Source of the DNA: Parus major
Lineage: Eukaryota; Chordata; Aves; Passeriformes; Paridae
Reading direction: 5' to 3'
Assembly: GCF_001522545.3 (NCBI RefSeq)
Contig: NC_031792.1
Span: 697,157 to 761,156 of the forward strand
Length of the DNA stretch: 64,000 nucleotides
A program made the translations under genes and the position numbers. Position 1 is the first letter of the stretch. Each line of letters begins with the position of its first letter. Positions 54,315 to 64,000 of the stretch are shown here, one piece after another. Under the pieces are notes generated by a model, which saw nothing but the letters and a program-made list of their open reading frames with translations, had not been told where the DNA came from and ran no database searches.

Positions 54315-56490
54315 CCTCCTGCCCCTCCAAACACCCAACCCTTTCCCTCTGGAAAGATTGGTGGAGAAGGGGAAACACTGCCATTTGTCTCTAGAGCAGC
54401 TTCCCAGGGGGAAAAAGCACAGAGTGAGGAAAGTGGAGGGCTGAGGTGTTTAATGCACTGATTCCCAGCAGGAATTGTTGGAAACTTGTCCCCAGCATGG
54501 GGATGGTGGCTCCCATGGATCCTCTAGCCCAGGGCTCTGCCCTGCTGCCACCAGGCAAGGAACATCCTGAGGATGCCCAGGGGTGCCAGCCCCAGCCCCT
54601 GCATCCCTGAGGTGGCTCTGGAACAGCTGGCCCTGGTCTGTGGGACCCCACAATGGCCTTTTCAGGGGGCTGTCACAGAGGGACACCTGGACAATGAAGG
54701 TTGCTCTGTGTGGTGCCACAGGAGCCTCACAGCCCACAGCCCCCGGCTCCAGACAGGCTCAGAACCCTCCTGTGCAGCCCAGCAGACACACAGTGCATCA
54801 TTCCTGCAATCTCATCCAGGGAAACTTGCAGGAAGCCTGTTCCTCAGGGCCCACATAAAGCCTCCATGCCTTAAATTCCTCCTTGTTTTGCTTCACTCGC
54901 TGCCAGGATTTTGCTGAAAGCGGAGCTTTGCCTGCCACAGGAAGGGAGAGACGTGCAGACACCCACAGGTCTCTCCCACACTGTCTGCTCCTCTCGGGAG
55001 CCCCTCCCCAGCACTTCCACAGCCCAGCACCCACTGGGAAGGGGATCAAACTGGGAAAAGCCATCCCAGCCCCAGCTCTGTCCCCTCATCCTGCACCTCA
55101 GCCACCCGGGCTCAGCTCAAGAGCTCATTTGGCAAATCAAACCAAAGAGTGGCTGGCGAGTGTGGCTGCTCCATGGGGCCCCAACACAGACTTATCTCCT
55201 GCCCTCGCTTCCCATGGGGTTCATTATGGAGCTCTCTCCTCTTTTGGGCTGGGTTTGCTTTTTTCCCCTAGGGCTGAATGGGAAAATAAAGCCTTTTTCA
55301 AAACGTCACTGGAAGAAAAATACAGGCCACCACCAGAGCCCCACCAAATAAATAAATAAGTGGAAAGTGATAAATTTTGGCTGTCTTATAAAGACAGACC
55401 AGCATTGCTTATCGGCCACGATGTAACCAGATAGCTGCCTCAGAAAACAGGCACTGGCCCCTGGGTAATAAATGAAAGCAATAAAGGCAAAGAGGCTCCT
55501 CTGAGCAATAATTGAGCCCCGCGGTGTTTTGAGCAGGGGCTGCCCCGGGAGGGTGCAGGGATGGGGGTACCCAGAGCCTCTCCTCGGAGGATGCTGCTGC
55601 CCAATGCCACTCCCAGCGGGGAAGCTGCTCCTGCTGCCAGCCAGGATCACAAGAGAGAGCAGGAGGGAGCCCAGGGCTGCTCCTCTCCCGATAAACATCC
55701 CCGGAGCAGTTTTCCTTAAAGAGGTGTCTATTTAGCACCATTTCCGTCACAAGCGGCTGCTTTGCATTTCTTCTGCCTTTATTAAAACTGATTTTCTATT
55801 TGCTCCACACAAGCCGATCTGATTACATTTCCATTTCCCCCTGAAGAGAGGGTCTCTCTCTCCCGAGGGAAAATGGAGCTGGGGCTCGGCTCCCCCCGCT
55901 CAAGGGCTCTTGTGGCAGGAGCGGGGCTGAGGAGCAGGGCCGGGGCTGCGAGGAGCTCTCTCTGCAGCATCCCGCAGCTGTTTCCATGGGGACACGGAGG
56001 CAGCGATTCGCAGGCCTGATCCTGCAGCAAGCCCAGCCGGGAGGGTGCCTTGGCCTCGCCGAGAAGCGGCAGCAGGTGAATTCCCAGCAGGGATACCTGG
56101 CTCTGCACCTGCCCCTGTGGGCTGGAGCATCTCCACACCCACCCCAAAATGCAGCCGGCCACCGCCAGCCTCCCTGCGCAGAGGCTGCTCCTCCTTCCCC
56201 CTCCCAGACTGCATCCCTGTCTCCTCGACTCGCATCCCCCGAGGGGGTGCTGGGCTCTGGCAGCAGAGGGAACGGTGCCGGTGAAGCAGGTGCTGATAAA
56301 TAGGTCAGCAATTCATCCCCCAGCACGGCCTGTCGGGGCTGGCTCGGTCCCGTAAGTGACTTCAGAAGCCACAGCCAAGCACAGCAGCCTCCCACTGCTG
56401 CTGAGGAAACGGGCCAGCAGCGAGGGCTGGGACAGCCTTCGCATCCCTGCGGCTTCCAAAACCCCTTTCCAGCCACAGGGATGAAAAAAC
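54315..56490. other. Non-coding background
   Basis: No gene or repeat recognised. AT-richer patches at about 55335-55400 and 55720-55840 (TTATTAAAACTGATTTTC; GATCTGATTACATTTCC) are weak candidates. The rest is GC-rich. Confidence 0.4.
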
Positions 56491-56499
56491 AATGAGGAG

Positions 56500-56970
56500 T
56501 TTCCATTTTGGATAAAGATTTTTTAAATTCATTTAATTAGAAAGCACCCATGAATGTCCCTGCCCTCTACAAGGCTCAAGGCTCTCTCTCCATCTCTGCC
56601 TTCCACTCCTCACCAACCTTGTGGAAAGCCATTACCAGGAAGCAGCTTTCAAGTCCCAACTTTATTAAGATTGATTCCACCTGCCTTCAGTTTTGACAAG
56701 TCCAAAGCAAACATGCAGGGCCACGGGGAGATTTGGTAATAATTACCATCTTTAATTACTACTAAAACATCAATTGCTCTTGTTCAATTAGTATCAGAGA
56801 TCCAGGCATGGCAAATTTTGTAGCACAAAATAAGCTGAAAATTGATTTCTGAGCACTTAACGCAGATCCCAAATTGCAAACCTGATAAGGGGCCCTGGCA
56901 GAGCACGGGCACCAACAGGGAGGGATGTCACCGATGGAACAGCTCCAGAGCAAGATTGATAACTTGTAAA
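56500..56970. promoter_or_regulatory. AT-rich candidate regulatory region
   Basis: Two AT-rich parts. The first (56505-56555) has TTTTAAATTCATTTAATTAG. The second (56735-56970) has GGTAATAATTACCATC (containing the 14-bp perfect palindrome GGTAATAATTACC-like core), TTTAATTACTACTAAAACAT, TTGTTCAATTAGTATC and GCTGAAAATTGATTTCTG. Dense TAAT motifs. Function inferred. Confidence 0.42.
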
Positions 56971-56974
56971 GCTG

Positions 56975-57135
56975 CATCGTGTACCTGCAGCGGCAGGGAC
57001 TCGTGAGGGGAGTGCAGGGAGGGACAGAGTGGTGACAAGGACAGAGGCAACTGGAGATGGAGCCACAGATGATCCATGGCTGGAAAGGAAACACAGCTCC
57101 TCCCCTCTCACCAGTGCAGCACCACCCACCGTGGT
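56975..57135. other. Non-coding background
   Basis: Short GC-rich interval before the CR1 tail; nothing recognised. Confidence 0.4.
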
Positions 57136-57138
57136 CTT

Positions 57139-57312
57139 CACAGGATCACTGAGCTTGGAAAAGACCTTCAGGATCACCAAATCCAACCTGATCCCCAGCC
57201 TGTCCCCAGCCCAGAGCCCAGTCCTTCCTTGGGGGACTCCACCACCTCCCAGTGCAGCCCCTTCCAGCTCCTGACCCCAGTTCCATGAGGAACTCCTGCC
57301 GACCTGAACCTG
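57139..57312 (-). mobile_element. CR1 LINE fragment, 3' end
   Basis: Reverse-complement CR1 3' end: CACAGGATCACTGAGCTTGG, AAAAGACCTTCAGGATCACC, AAATCCAACCTGATCCCC, then the CCATGAGGAACTCCTGCCG and ACCTGAACCTGCTCCC parts. Several deletions relative to the 9.65-kb copy. Non-functional. Confidence 0.9.
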
Positions 57313-57314
57313 CT

Positions 57315-57595
57315 CCCAAGAGAAGGAGCCACAGCCAGAGCCCCCCACACCACGGGAGATGTCCCTGCCAGAGAGGGAAGAGGTTTCATCTGTTCTCCAG
57401 CTGCTTCCCCTGGATATTGCTGCCCAAAGCCCGGCCAGGGCGTGCCACAGCCATCACAGTCACCAAAGATGACCGTTCACACCACAACATTCCAAAACTC
57501 CACTCCAGCATTACAGATTCACAAGCAGCCAATGTTTTCCCCTCCATTCCCGGTCAGGAAGAGGAGGAGAAAGGCCGGGTTTCCTCAGCCCCAGC
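57315..57595. other. Non-coding background
   Basis: Nothing recognised beyond possible diverged CR1 continuation. Confidence 0.38.
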
Positions 57596-57599
57596 TCGA

Positions 57600-57770
57600 G
57601 GGAGCAGCTAATTGCTGCGGCAATGGGCAGAGCCATTTGCATAATGAAGCGTGGAAGGGATGTTTAGCTCATGTATTTTTTAGAAGGTTTATCTTTCATT
57701 TTATTTAGCTTAAGAAGGGCACGTCACTCAAAGCCGGTGGTCATTTATAAAGACATTTCCACCGTGCCTG
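57600..57770. promoter_or_regulatory. Candidate enhancer with POU octamer
   Basis: A perfect octamer ATTTGCAT lies at 57635-57642, immediately followed by AATGAAGCG, with GCAGCTAATTGCTGCGGC upstream (its CAGCTAATTGCTG part is nearly palindromic) and CATTTTATTTAGCTTAAG downstream. Octamer plus TAAT core, sharply AT-rich. Function inferred. Confidence 0.4.
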
Positions 57771-57774
57771 TGCA

Positions 57775-58465
57775 GAGCTGTCTCCAGGCCTAAGTGGCTG
57801 CTCCAACCAGCCCCGAATACTAATGGGAGCTGCATGCACACAGGAGAGAGGGGTGAGGAAACTGTCTCCAGCAAACTCTCTTCCTGCTCTTCCCAGGTGC
57901 AGCTTTGTGCAGAAAAAATCTGCAATTCCCCCCTTGTGAGTAGCAGGTTTCCCTCTTCATCCTCCTGAGCACCATCCCCTCGAGGGAAATGCCAGGACTG
58001 GGGGAACAGGTGCCGGGAGAAGCCCACGGGAGGGTGGTGGCTGAAGAAAGCTCTGAGCTGAGGCTGTTTGTGGGCTTGATGTAATTTCAGGCAACAGCCT
58101 CTGCTCTAAGCAGGGAGCAAATGAGTTCTCCGGGCCCTTCCAGCCTGTCCCAGATGTGGCCAGTGCACAGCTGGGGAGGGTCTGGGACTCTGCAGCACCC
58201 TGAGGACCACCCTGTCCCCGTGGGCTGCTGAGGAGGAGGCACCAGGACAGGCACAGGTCTCACCCTGTACCAGAGCCCTGCAGCACGGGTCCCACAGCCC
58301 TGCTCCCCCTGTTTGAAAGCTCTGCATGAGCCCAGTTTTCCCTGATTCGAAGAGCAGAGCAGAGCTGAGAGGGGCAGCAGGGCTGGCTCCCACCTGGCAG
58401 CTCCTCCCGAGCCGAGGAGCCCGGCACGCACAGGTGCGCCCGAGCTGGAGACAGGGCTCCAAAGT
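57775..58465. other. Non-coding background
   Basis: GC-rich; no gene or repeat recognised. Confidence 0.4.
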
Positions 58466-58469
58466 AATT

Positions 58470-58590
58470 AGCACACGCACAGCCACTCATTACTATTATT
58501 ACTATGACATTATTAATTTCCCCACCTCTCATCTGCAGCTTTTCAGTGCCTTCATTTCAATCTGCTATAGCATCAGGAGATGGAAATTAA
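58470..58590. promoter_or_regulatory. AT-rich candidate regulatory patch
   Basis: Contains AAAGTAATTAGCACACGC, CTCATTACTATTATTACTAT and GACATTATTAATTTCCCC. Small but TAAT-dense. Function inferred. Confidence 0.35.
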
Positions 58591-58594
58591 ACCC

Positions 58595-58780
58595 AGGCGT
58601 TTATCCTGGAGTCACGCAGCCCCTTCCCCTCCTCCCGCTCCACTGCACCCACTGCCCGTGCACCACAGGCTCCCAGTGCTCCCAGTTTGGGTCAGAACTG
58701 GCACCCACGGCCCCATTGCACCCCCTAAACGGGGATTTCTTAACTCCAGGGCAGCAGCCAAGCAGGGGAACAGGATGCAG
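58595..58780. other. Non-coding background
   Basis: C-rich spacer between two candidate elements. Confidence 0.38.
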
Positions 58781-58784
58781 CTGC

Positions 58785-59010
58785 TGAGATCTATTTGTTG
58801 GGAGTCATTAGCTACTCTGGGCGATCAATCTATTACCATAAACTTAAGCTTCCAGATTCTTTCATTTTAAATGAATTTTCACATCGTATTTCCAAACGAG
58901 CTCTGCCTCCAGTCAGCTCCCCTTTATCTAATAAAGCTATGCAAATATTTTGTTATATTTCAATGAAATATGTCAGAAAGTATTACCCAGTGCATTATCT
59001 CAGCATCAGC
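58785..59010. promoter_or_regulatory. Strong candidate enhancer with POU octamer
   Basis: A complex AT-rich island. It includes GTCATTAGCTACTCTGGGC, GATCAATCTATTACC, CATAAACTTAAGC, TTTCATTTTAAATGAATTTT (near-palindromic), a perfect octamer ATGCAAAT at 58939-58946 followed by ATTTTG, and TTTCAATGAAATATG. No repeat and no credible frame. Among the best enhancer candidates in the window; conservation untested. Confidence 0.46.
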
Positions 59011-59014
59011 AGGG

Positions 59015-59365
59015 AGGCTCTGGTCCCTGCCACGGGCGGGCTGTCACTCACCGGGCTCTGAGGTGACAGAGGACGAGTGTCCCCTGCCCCACCACCACCT
59101 CTGTGAAGGTCACCTGGGGCAGGTGGTGCTGCCTTGAGCCATGGGGGGCTCAGGAGGGGCAAAAGGGACACGGTGCCATTGAACACGTGGTGCCCCAAGG
59201 AAGTGGCAGCTCCCCCTGGTACCGGGGCAGCCAGAGGAGAACACCTGGAGAAACACCTCACTGCCTTTGATGTGCAGCAGGGACTGTCCTCAGTCCTCCC
59301 CTCCACTTGTTCTTGCCAAAGGACACCGTGTGCCAGCCTCCCCCAGCCCCCTCTCCCCATCTCAG
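59015..59365. other. Non-coding background
   Basis: GC-rich, domainless frames; nothing recognised. Confidence 0.4.
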
Positions 59366-59369
59366 AACT

Positions 59370-59520
59370 CGCCTTTACAGATTTATTTTTTTAAAAGCAC
59401 TTTTATATTTTTAATTGGTATTCTGCAAACTCAGAGCCTTCCCCAAGGAGCTGGGATGTTTGTCTTCAAAAAAGCCTTTCTTTTCCCAACAAATTTTTTC
59501 AAGTACAAATTTTGCTGGCA
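59370..59520. promoter_or_regulatory. AT-rich candidate regulatory patch
   Basis: Contains GATTTATTTTTTTAAAAG, TTTTATATTTTTAATTGG and CAAATTTTTTCAAGTAC. AT-rich but simpler in composition than the other islands, so lower confidence. Confidence 0.28.
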
Positions 59521-59524
59521 CGGA

Positions 59525-60110
59525 TGAATGAGCTGCCACGTGCCCCCCGTGACCTGCCTGGCTTCTCCCGTTCCTGGGCTGGCTGTGAGGGGGAGGAGAG
59601 GCAGCAAGGCAGCATCTCCCCAGCAGTGAGCCCACCACCCCCTGCCCTGCCCAGACCCCCAGGCAGCTCCTGCCAGGCCCAGGGTTCCAGATCCCAGCTC
59701 GGCAAAGAGCCACCGCTCCCCCTGCTCCCGCTCTCCTGCGCTGGCACCAAATTAAATAACTGCAACTCCCTTTTTATTCTCCATTTGACAGTAACGTATT
59801 GCAAATGCAGCTGGTTTTGACATCCTAATATTCAGGCTTGTATCCCTTGGGATAAACACGTCATCTGTTATCTGAGCAAATGATTTGTACCGGGACAGCA
59901 GGGAGCAGGGAAGTGGAGCAGACAGGCAGAGCAGGACCGGGGCAGAGCGTGGTGTCCAGCCTGGCTGTGCTCCTGCCCGGGGCTGGCACAGCATGCCCTT
60001 GTCCTCTCCCAGCAGCAAATGATGGCCCTGTGCCCCCAGCATCGGGTTAAGCAGCTTTTATCTCACTGCCCTGGGCCACATCCTTTCCAGAGAAGCGCTG
60101 ACAGCTGGGA
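59525..60110. other. Non-coding background
   Basis: No gene supported. A patch at about 59745-59885 (AAATTAAATAACTGC, ATCCTAATATTCAGGC) is a weak candidate element. Confidence 0.38.
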
Positions 60111-60114
60111 CAAA

Positions 60115-60192
60115 GGGCACAGCACACAGGGCACAGCACACAGGACAAAGCACACAGGACACAGCACACAGGACACAGCACACAGGACACAG
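60115..60192. repeat. 7-bp CACAGGR array (left of gap)
   Basis: Heptamer repeat CACAGGG/CACAGCA/CACAGGA, about eleven copies, running into an N gap. Stop-free on both strands, which creates spurious Cys/Leu/Pro/Val-rich minus-strand frames. Confidence 0.96.
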
Positions 60193-60515
60193 NNNNNNNN
60201 NNNNNNNNNNNNNNNNNNNNNNNNNNNNNNNNNNNNNNNNNNNNNNNNNNNNNNNNNNNNNNNNNNNNNNNNNNNNNNNNNNNNNNNNNNNNNNNNNNNN
60301 NNNNNNNNNNNNNNNNNNNNNNNNNNNNNNNNNNNNNNNNNNNNNNNNNNNNNNNNNNNNNNNNNNNNNNNNNNNNNNNNNNNNNNNNNNNNNNNNNNNN
60401 NNNNNNNNNNNNNNNNNNNNNNNNNNNNNNNNNNNNNNNNNNNNNNNNNNNNNNNNNNNNNNNNNNNNNNNNNNNNNNNNNNNNNNNNNNNNNNNNNNNN
60501 NNNNNNNNNNNNNNN
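60193..60515. other. Assembly gap (323 N) inside heptamer array
   Basis: All N, flanked by the same heptamer on both sides. The array phase is not preserved by a 323-bp gap, so the length is probably an estimate. Confidence 0.99.
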
Positions 60516-60632
60516 CACAGGGCACAGGGCACAGGGCACAGGACACAGGGCACAGGGCACAGGGCACAGCACACAGGACACAGGACACAGGACACAGCAC
60601 ACAGGACACAGGACACAGGACACAGGGCACAG
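60516..60632. repeat. 7-bp CACAGGR array (right of gap)
   Basis: About sixteen heptamers. The first part is nearly pure CACAGGG, giving two sets of three GGG runs with 4-base CACA loops, separated by one CACAGGA unit. G-quadruplex-prone sequence may explain the assembly gap. Confidence 0.96.
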
Positions 60633-60634
60633 CT

Positions 60635-61845
60635 GAGTGCCCAGGCTGGCTGCTGTCATTAGCAGGGTGGTGGCCCAGCTCTGGCTCCTGTCCCTCCCTG
60701 AGCCCTGCCTGGCTGCCTGTGACCCACTGGGAAGGCAGCCAGGCCATCCATGGTGTCACCCAGCCCCTGGCACGTGCCCTGTCCGGCCATCCAAGGACTG
60801 GCCTCTCCCTGAGGTCACCCCCTTGTGCACATGGCCACATTGTGCCTGTCACCAGGATGGTTTTATTAGGCAGGATCTCAAACATTTATTTCCTTTCAGT
60901 GATGAACAAACTTGAGGGGTCTCAGACCTGTTTTTCACGCACTTGTAGTGACAAAAGTCAGAGAGCACAAAATCCCTTGTGGAGCGTTATGAGCTGTGTG
61001 AGGAAACGATGGGCAGGGGGCTGGGAAAGCAGAGGGATCCATTTGCCATGTCCATGGGAGCCTGGAGCACAGGGTGGCTCGTAGCTGGTCCTCCCAGGCC
61101 ACACCCCAGGGACGGGCAGTGCAGTGTCCCTGTTCCGTCTGCACGGCTGGGAGCACTGGGAATTCCAGCTGTGGCTTTTCCTGTGCATGCTCCCTTCCAG
61201 GCTGTAGCAGCTCCATCCACTCACCGTTGCTTGCCATGAACAGGTTGGCAGGGCTTAGGCGATATCAAAACCCCATTGATTGTTTTGCTCTGTGTTTAAG
61301 GAATGAAAGTGGTGGAGCTTTCCCAGAAATCCTTTGAGCAGCAAGACACAACTGTGGCTCGGGGCTGAGTGCAGAGCAAACGCAGGGGTTTATTTCTCTT
61401 CCCAGCACAGCTCTGGACTTGCTCTGCAGAGGAAAATGATTGTGGAAGTTATTTAATCAAAGGCAGGAGCTGATTCCTGACTATCCGACCTCCTGCTGCA
61501 CTTGACAGCCTCCCTCCCACCTCCTCTAATCCAGCTATCCGTGCAGTGCCTCCTGTGCCCTGCTCCAGCTCCCTCACCTGCAGATCCACCTGCACCCCCA
61601 GCCAGGATCCTGTGCCAGTGCCAGGCTGCAGGATCTGCTCCCACCCTGACTCCTCATCCACCAGGATGCCCCTGGAGCGTCCTGGGAGCTGCCAGGCATC
61701 CTCAGCCCAGGCTCCTCACAGGGGACTTGGGGGCTGAGATGATTTCACCCCAAACTCTCCATCCTTCCACCCGCACTGTCACATCTCCCCTTTCCCTCCC
61801 CACCAGGCACCAGGCTCAGAGGGGGGAATTTGCCATGAGGCTTGA
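60635..61845. other. Non-coding background
   Basis: No gene, transposon or array recognised. GC-rich with overlapping domainless frames. Confidence 0.42.
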
Positions 61846-61849
61846 AGGT

Positions 61850-62110
61850 TTATGTTAAAATCCGCAGGAAGAGGCTTGGTGCCGGTGAATATTCCGTAGG
61901 AGGAGATGGATTAGTGACTGAGACATATCTGAAGGGATTTGTGAGGAATTATTTATGGTGGTAACAAGTAAGCACTCATTTAGCTTATATTATACATTAT
62001 CCAAACAAGGCGTTGAGCTCTGGAAGTTAAGGCAGTAATGCCACTCCAAATTAAATTCATCAGCGCCTTAATTAAGATCTATATTTAGTTGTTAATTACG
62101 GGGAGCGGAG
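61850..62110. promoter_or_regulatory. Strong candidate conserved non-coding element
   Basis: Complex AT-rich island: GTGAATATTCCGTAGGAGG, GGATTAGTGACTGAGAC, GGAATTATTTATGGTGG, AAGCACTCATTTAGCTTATA, TACATTATCCAAACAAGGCG, CAGTAATGCCACTCC and CTTAATTAAGATC followed by TTGTTAATTACGGGG. Isolated CpGs retained. It borders CpG-dense sequence. Function inferred. Confidence 0.45.
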
Positions 62111-62290
62111 CAGAGGGTGAGATGCTGCACGGGGAGCGATGCTGTGAGCGAGGAGTGCGCGGTGGGCGCTCGGTGGGATGGGGCTCGGGAGGGAAAAGCG
62201 AACTGGGAACCCCGGGAAGAGCGGACACAGCTCCCCTCTCCTGCCTCCCCTGCACCCACCTCATCAGCGGCTACAGCCGGCTTTGATCCC
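62097..62290. promoter_or_regulatory. CpG-dense segment
   Basis: I count about 13 CpGs in some 130 bp (including TGCGCGGTGGGCGCTCGG), directly adjoining the AT-rich island at 61.85-62.11 kb. Possible unmethylated regulatory region. No exon assignable. Confidence 0.35.
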
Positions 62291-62294
62291 AGAA

Positions 62295-62915
62295 ATCAAA
62301 CCCCCGTCTGATGGGTGACTGGATGTTATGCTAATCCTGGTTGATTGAGCTGAGATAATTACACTTCATCCAGGTTTCCTGGGAGTTTTGAATAAATATT
62401 GATGCGCAGCTGTCCGCCCGCTCAGGTACCGGTGCTGGAGAGGTCTGTGCCTGCTCCGGGCTTGCCTTGGGCCGGTGGATGGGCTGGGAATGGAGCCAGT
62501 GCTGGGACAGGGGACACCGGCATCCACCAGTGGCTCTCCTGCTACAGGAATCGCATCCAAGCTCCCCTTCAAGGCGCCGTGGACTCACTGTGCCTTCTCC
62601 TTATCCAGAGCAGCACAGCACCTCCCCAGGGGGCCCTGCCTGTCCCCTGTGACATGCAGAACCTCCACCGAGGTGTTTTCCATGGCATCCCTGCCCAGGA
62701 TGCTGCGGGAGAAGCAGCAGACCCTGGCTCTGCATCCCTGGGATGGGCGAGGGGCGTCTGGAGCCGGTGGCCAGGAAGAATCTGAGCTGCCTCGGGAGCA
62801 GGAGACACGAGAAAACAAGAAAATCAAATTATACATTCCTAGGAAGCATTTATAAGCTGTGTGCATTCTTTAATCTTAATTAGAAATCTTAGCAGCTCCT
62901 GCCGGCTCTGTAATC
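62295..62915. other. Non-coding background with AT-rich patches
   Basis: AT-rich patches at 62310-62405 (TTATGCTAATCCTGG, GATAATTACACTTC, GAATAAATATTGATGC) and 62820-62910 (AAATCAAATTATAC, TTTAATCTTAATTAGAAATC) are weak regulatory candidates. The intervening sequence is GC-rich and domainless. Confidence 0.38.
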
Positions 62916-62916
62916 A

Positions 62917-63250
62917 GCGCTGGAGCGCGGCTGACCCCCGTGGTGCTCACCTTGAGAGCCGGGAGCGGGGCTGGAGCCGGCTCCGTGCGCCGGGGCAGCC
63001 GCGGGGGAGCGGAGCCGGGATCAGCGCAGAGAGACGGGAACGAGGAGTGTTTGCTGAGCTCTAATTAAACATCCCGCACTGACAATTCCAGGAGGCCCCG
63101 ATCATCTCCTTGCTTGGCTCAATAACGTCCCTGCTTGCTATAAATGCGATTTCCTGGTGGCCCAGGAGGGCGGGCGGCCAGACGGGCACCGACACGGGGG
63201 AAAACAGACGCCAGTGCCACCGGAGAGCCCGGGCTTGCTGGAATGGTGGC
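62917..63250. promoter_or_regulatory. CpG island with a TATA-like motif
   Basis: About 28 CpGs in some 330 bp, dense at 62917-63050 (GCGCCGGGGCAGCCGCGGG). A TATAAAT motif lies at 63139-63145 (CTTGCTATAAATGCG), with more CpGs downstream (GGCGGGCGGCCAGACGGG). This could be a promoter, possibly of a non-coding RNA or the 5' end of an unseen gene beyond the window, but no initiator or exon can be assigned. Inference. Confidence 0.4.
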
Positions 63251-63254
63251 TGAA

Positions 63255-64000
63255 TGGGCGTTCCCTGGAAAACACGCTGTCCTGTCCACCAGCCCTCAGC
63301 ACCCAGCGTCCTCCTCAAGTCGTCAGTGGTGGCTCTCGGCTCTTCATTAGTGCGAGCATAAACAGCCGCTCGTTTGCTCACCGCCGTCCGGCTCGAGCTG
63401 AGCAAACTCGGAGAGAGGTGGGCAAAGAGCGAGCTGCTGGCCGGCTCTGCAGGGACAGCTGTGCCACAAACCCCGGGCTGTGCAGGGCTCTGGGCTGTGG
63501 GTCCCCCCGCAGCATCACCGAGCCTGCCCCGCAGCCCTCCAGCTCAGCCCCGCAGGGCGTTCTGCTTCTTCCAGCCCGATTCCTACCCTGGGATGATGCA
63601 CAGGATGTTTGGGGGGCAGCAGGAGGGGCTGGCAGAGCCCCCGGGTGGCACCTGCAGTGGTGGTGGAGAAAGGAACGCAGTCCTGCCTCCCCCATCATCC
63701 AGGGCGCTCATATGTACCATCATTCCCGTATTTTGGATGGCTTCCAGGGTTTTTTGCTCTGCCAGCCCCTTCCCACTGTGAGCCGCGTGCTTCCCAGCCC
63801 AGCCCCTGTGCGTGTGTGTATATATTTATATATTTGTGTGTGTATGCAGCAGGCACGTTCGCAGCGAGCACAAACAAACAGAGCTCTCGCATTTGTGCAC
63901 ACAGGAGGAGGAAACACTTCCCGGCCGCTGCACTTCCCCGGCTGGGGCAGAGCTGGGTGGGAGCGGAGCTGGGGCTGTCCCGCTCTGCAGACCCCACACT
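63255..64000. other. Non-coding background with TG/TA-rich run
   Basis: Moderately CpG-rich to about 63550. A mixed (TG)n/(TA)n run lies at 63807-63846. No gene supported up to the window edge. Confidence 0.42.

Noticed and set aside
60019..60885. Cys/Pro/Leu/Val-rich minus-strand frames
   Set aside because: Products of the heptamer array and the gap.
63139..63145. TATA box taken as a definite promoter
   Set aside because: One TATAAAT motif without an initiator or known transcript is not enough; kept only as part of a tentative CpG-island finding.

Overview
The window looks like a non-coding, gene-poor stretch of a bird nuclear genome. The clearest evidence is a set of CR1 LINE fragments with the avian-type 3' end: GATGATCTTTAAGGTC-like sequence followed by octamer-like tails such as TTCTGTGATT. 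There are no SINEs, the background is GC-rich, GC-rich minisatellites are common, and five N gaps interrupt the assembly. No bacterial gene, operon, ribosome-binding site, CRISPR array or viral gene was seen. I cannot support a single host protein-coding exon. The long reading frames are low-complexity, run through tandem repeats or N gaps, overlap on both strands, and match no family I recognise.

Three kinds of sequence make up the window. (1) A GC-rich background (C/A- and G/C-rich, simple) with no recognisable function. (2) Many AT-rich islands of about 100-400 bp with high complexity and dense homeodomain (TAAT), POU-octamer and other core motifs, at about 0.9, 1.9, 3.6, 7.9-8.3, 10.5, 12.3, 14.4, 16.6, 17.6, 20.5-21.1, 23.5, 24.3, 27.2-28.0, 30.6, 33.1, 39.9-40.6, 43.4, 44.9, 47.0, 50.8, 51.6, 54.1, 56.7, 57.6, 58.8, 59.4 and 61.9 kb. 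Islands of this kind in birds are often conserved enhancers around developmental transcription-factor genes, so the window may be an intergenic desert or a large intron of a regulatory block. Conservation cannot be seen from one sequence, so this is inference. (3) Repeats: five clear CR1 tails and one probable older CR1 relic, plus tandem arrays with units of 7, 8, 11, 13, 16, 17, 21, 26, 31 and 52 bp and short microsatellites.

Region by region: 0-12 kb holds six of the nine perfect POU octamers I found, one CR1 tail in each orientation and several AT-rich islands. 13-18 kb has CpG-rich and AT-rich islands and a 52-bp repeat. 20-31.5 kb is rich in minisatellites: a 16-bp array with a 48-bp higher-order pattern, a 26-bp array across a gap, an 8-bp array with a 63-bp higher-order repeat across a gap, a 21-bp array and a G-quadruplex-prone 17-bp array beside a CpG island. 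33-51 kb is mainly background with scattered islands, a small CpG island at 45 kb and a CR1 tail. 51.5-64 kb has the densest set of AT-rich islands, a further CR1 tail, a heptamer array across a gap and CpG-dense sequence at 62-63.3 kb.

No previously undescribed protein or defence system is visible. The points most worth following are the octamer and homeodomain cluster, the AT-rich islands as candidate enhancers, the orphan CpG islands, and the higher-order structure of the tandem arrays.
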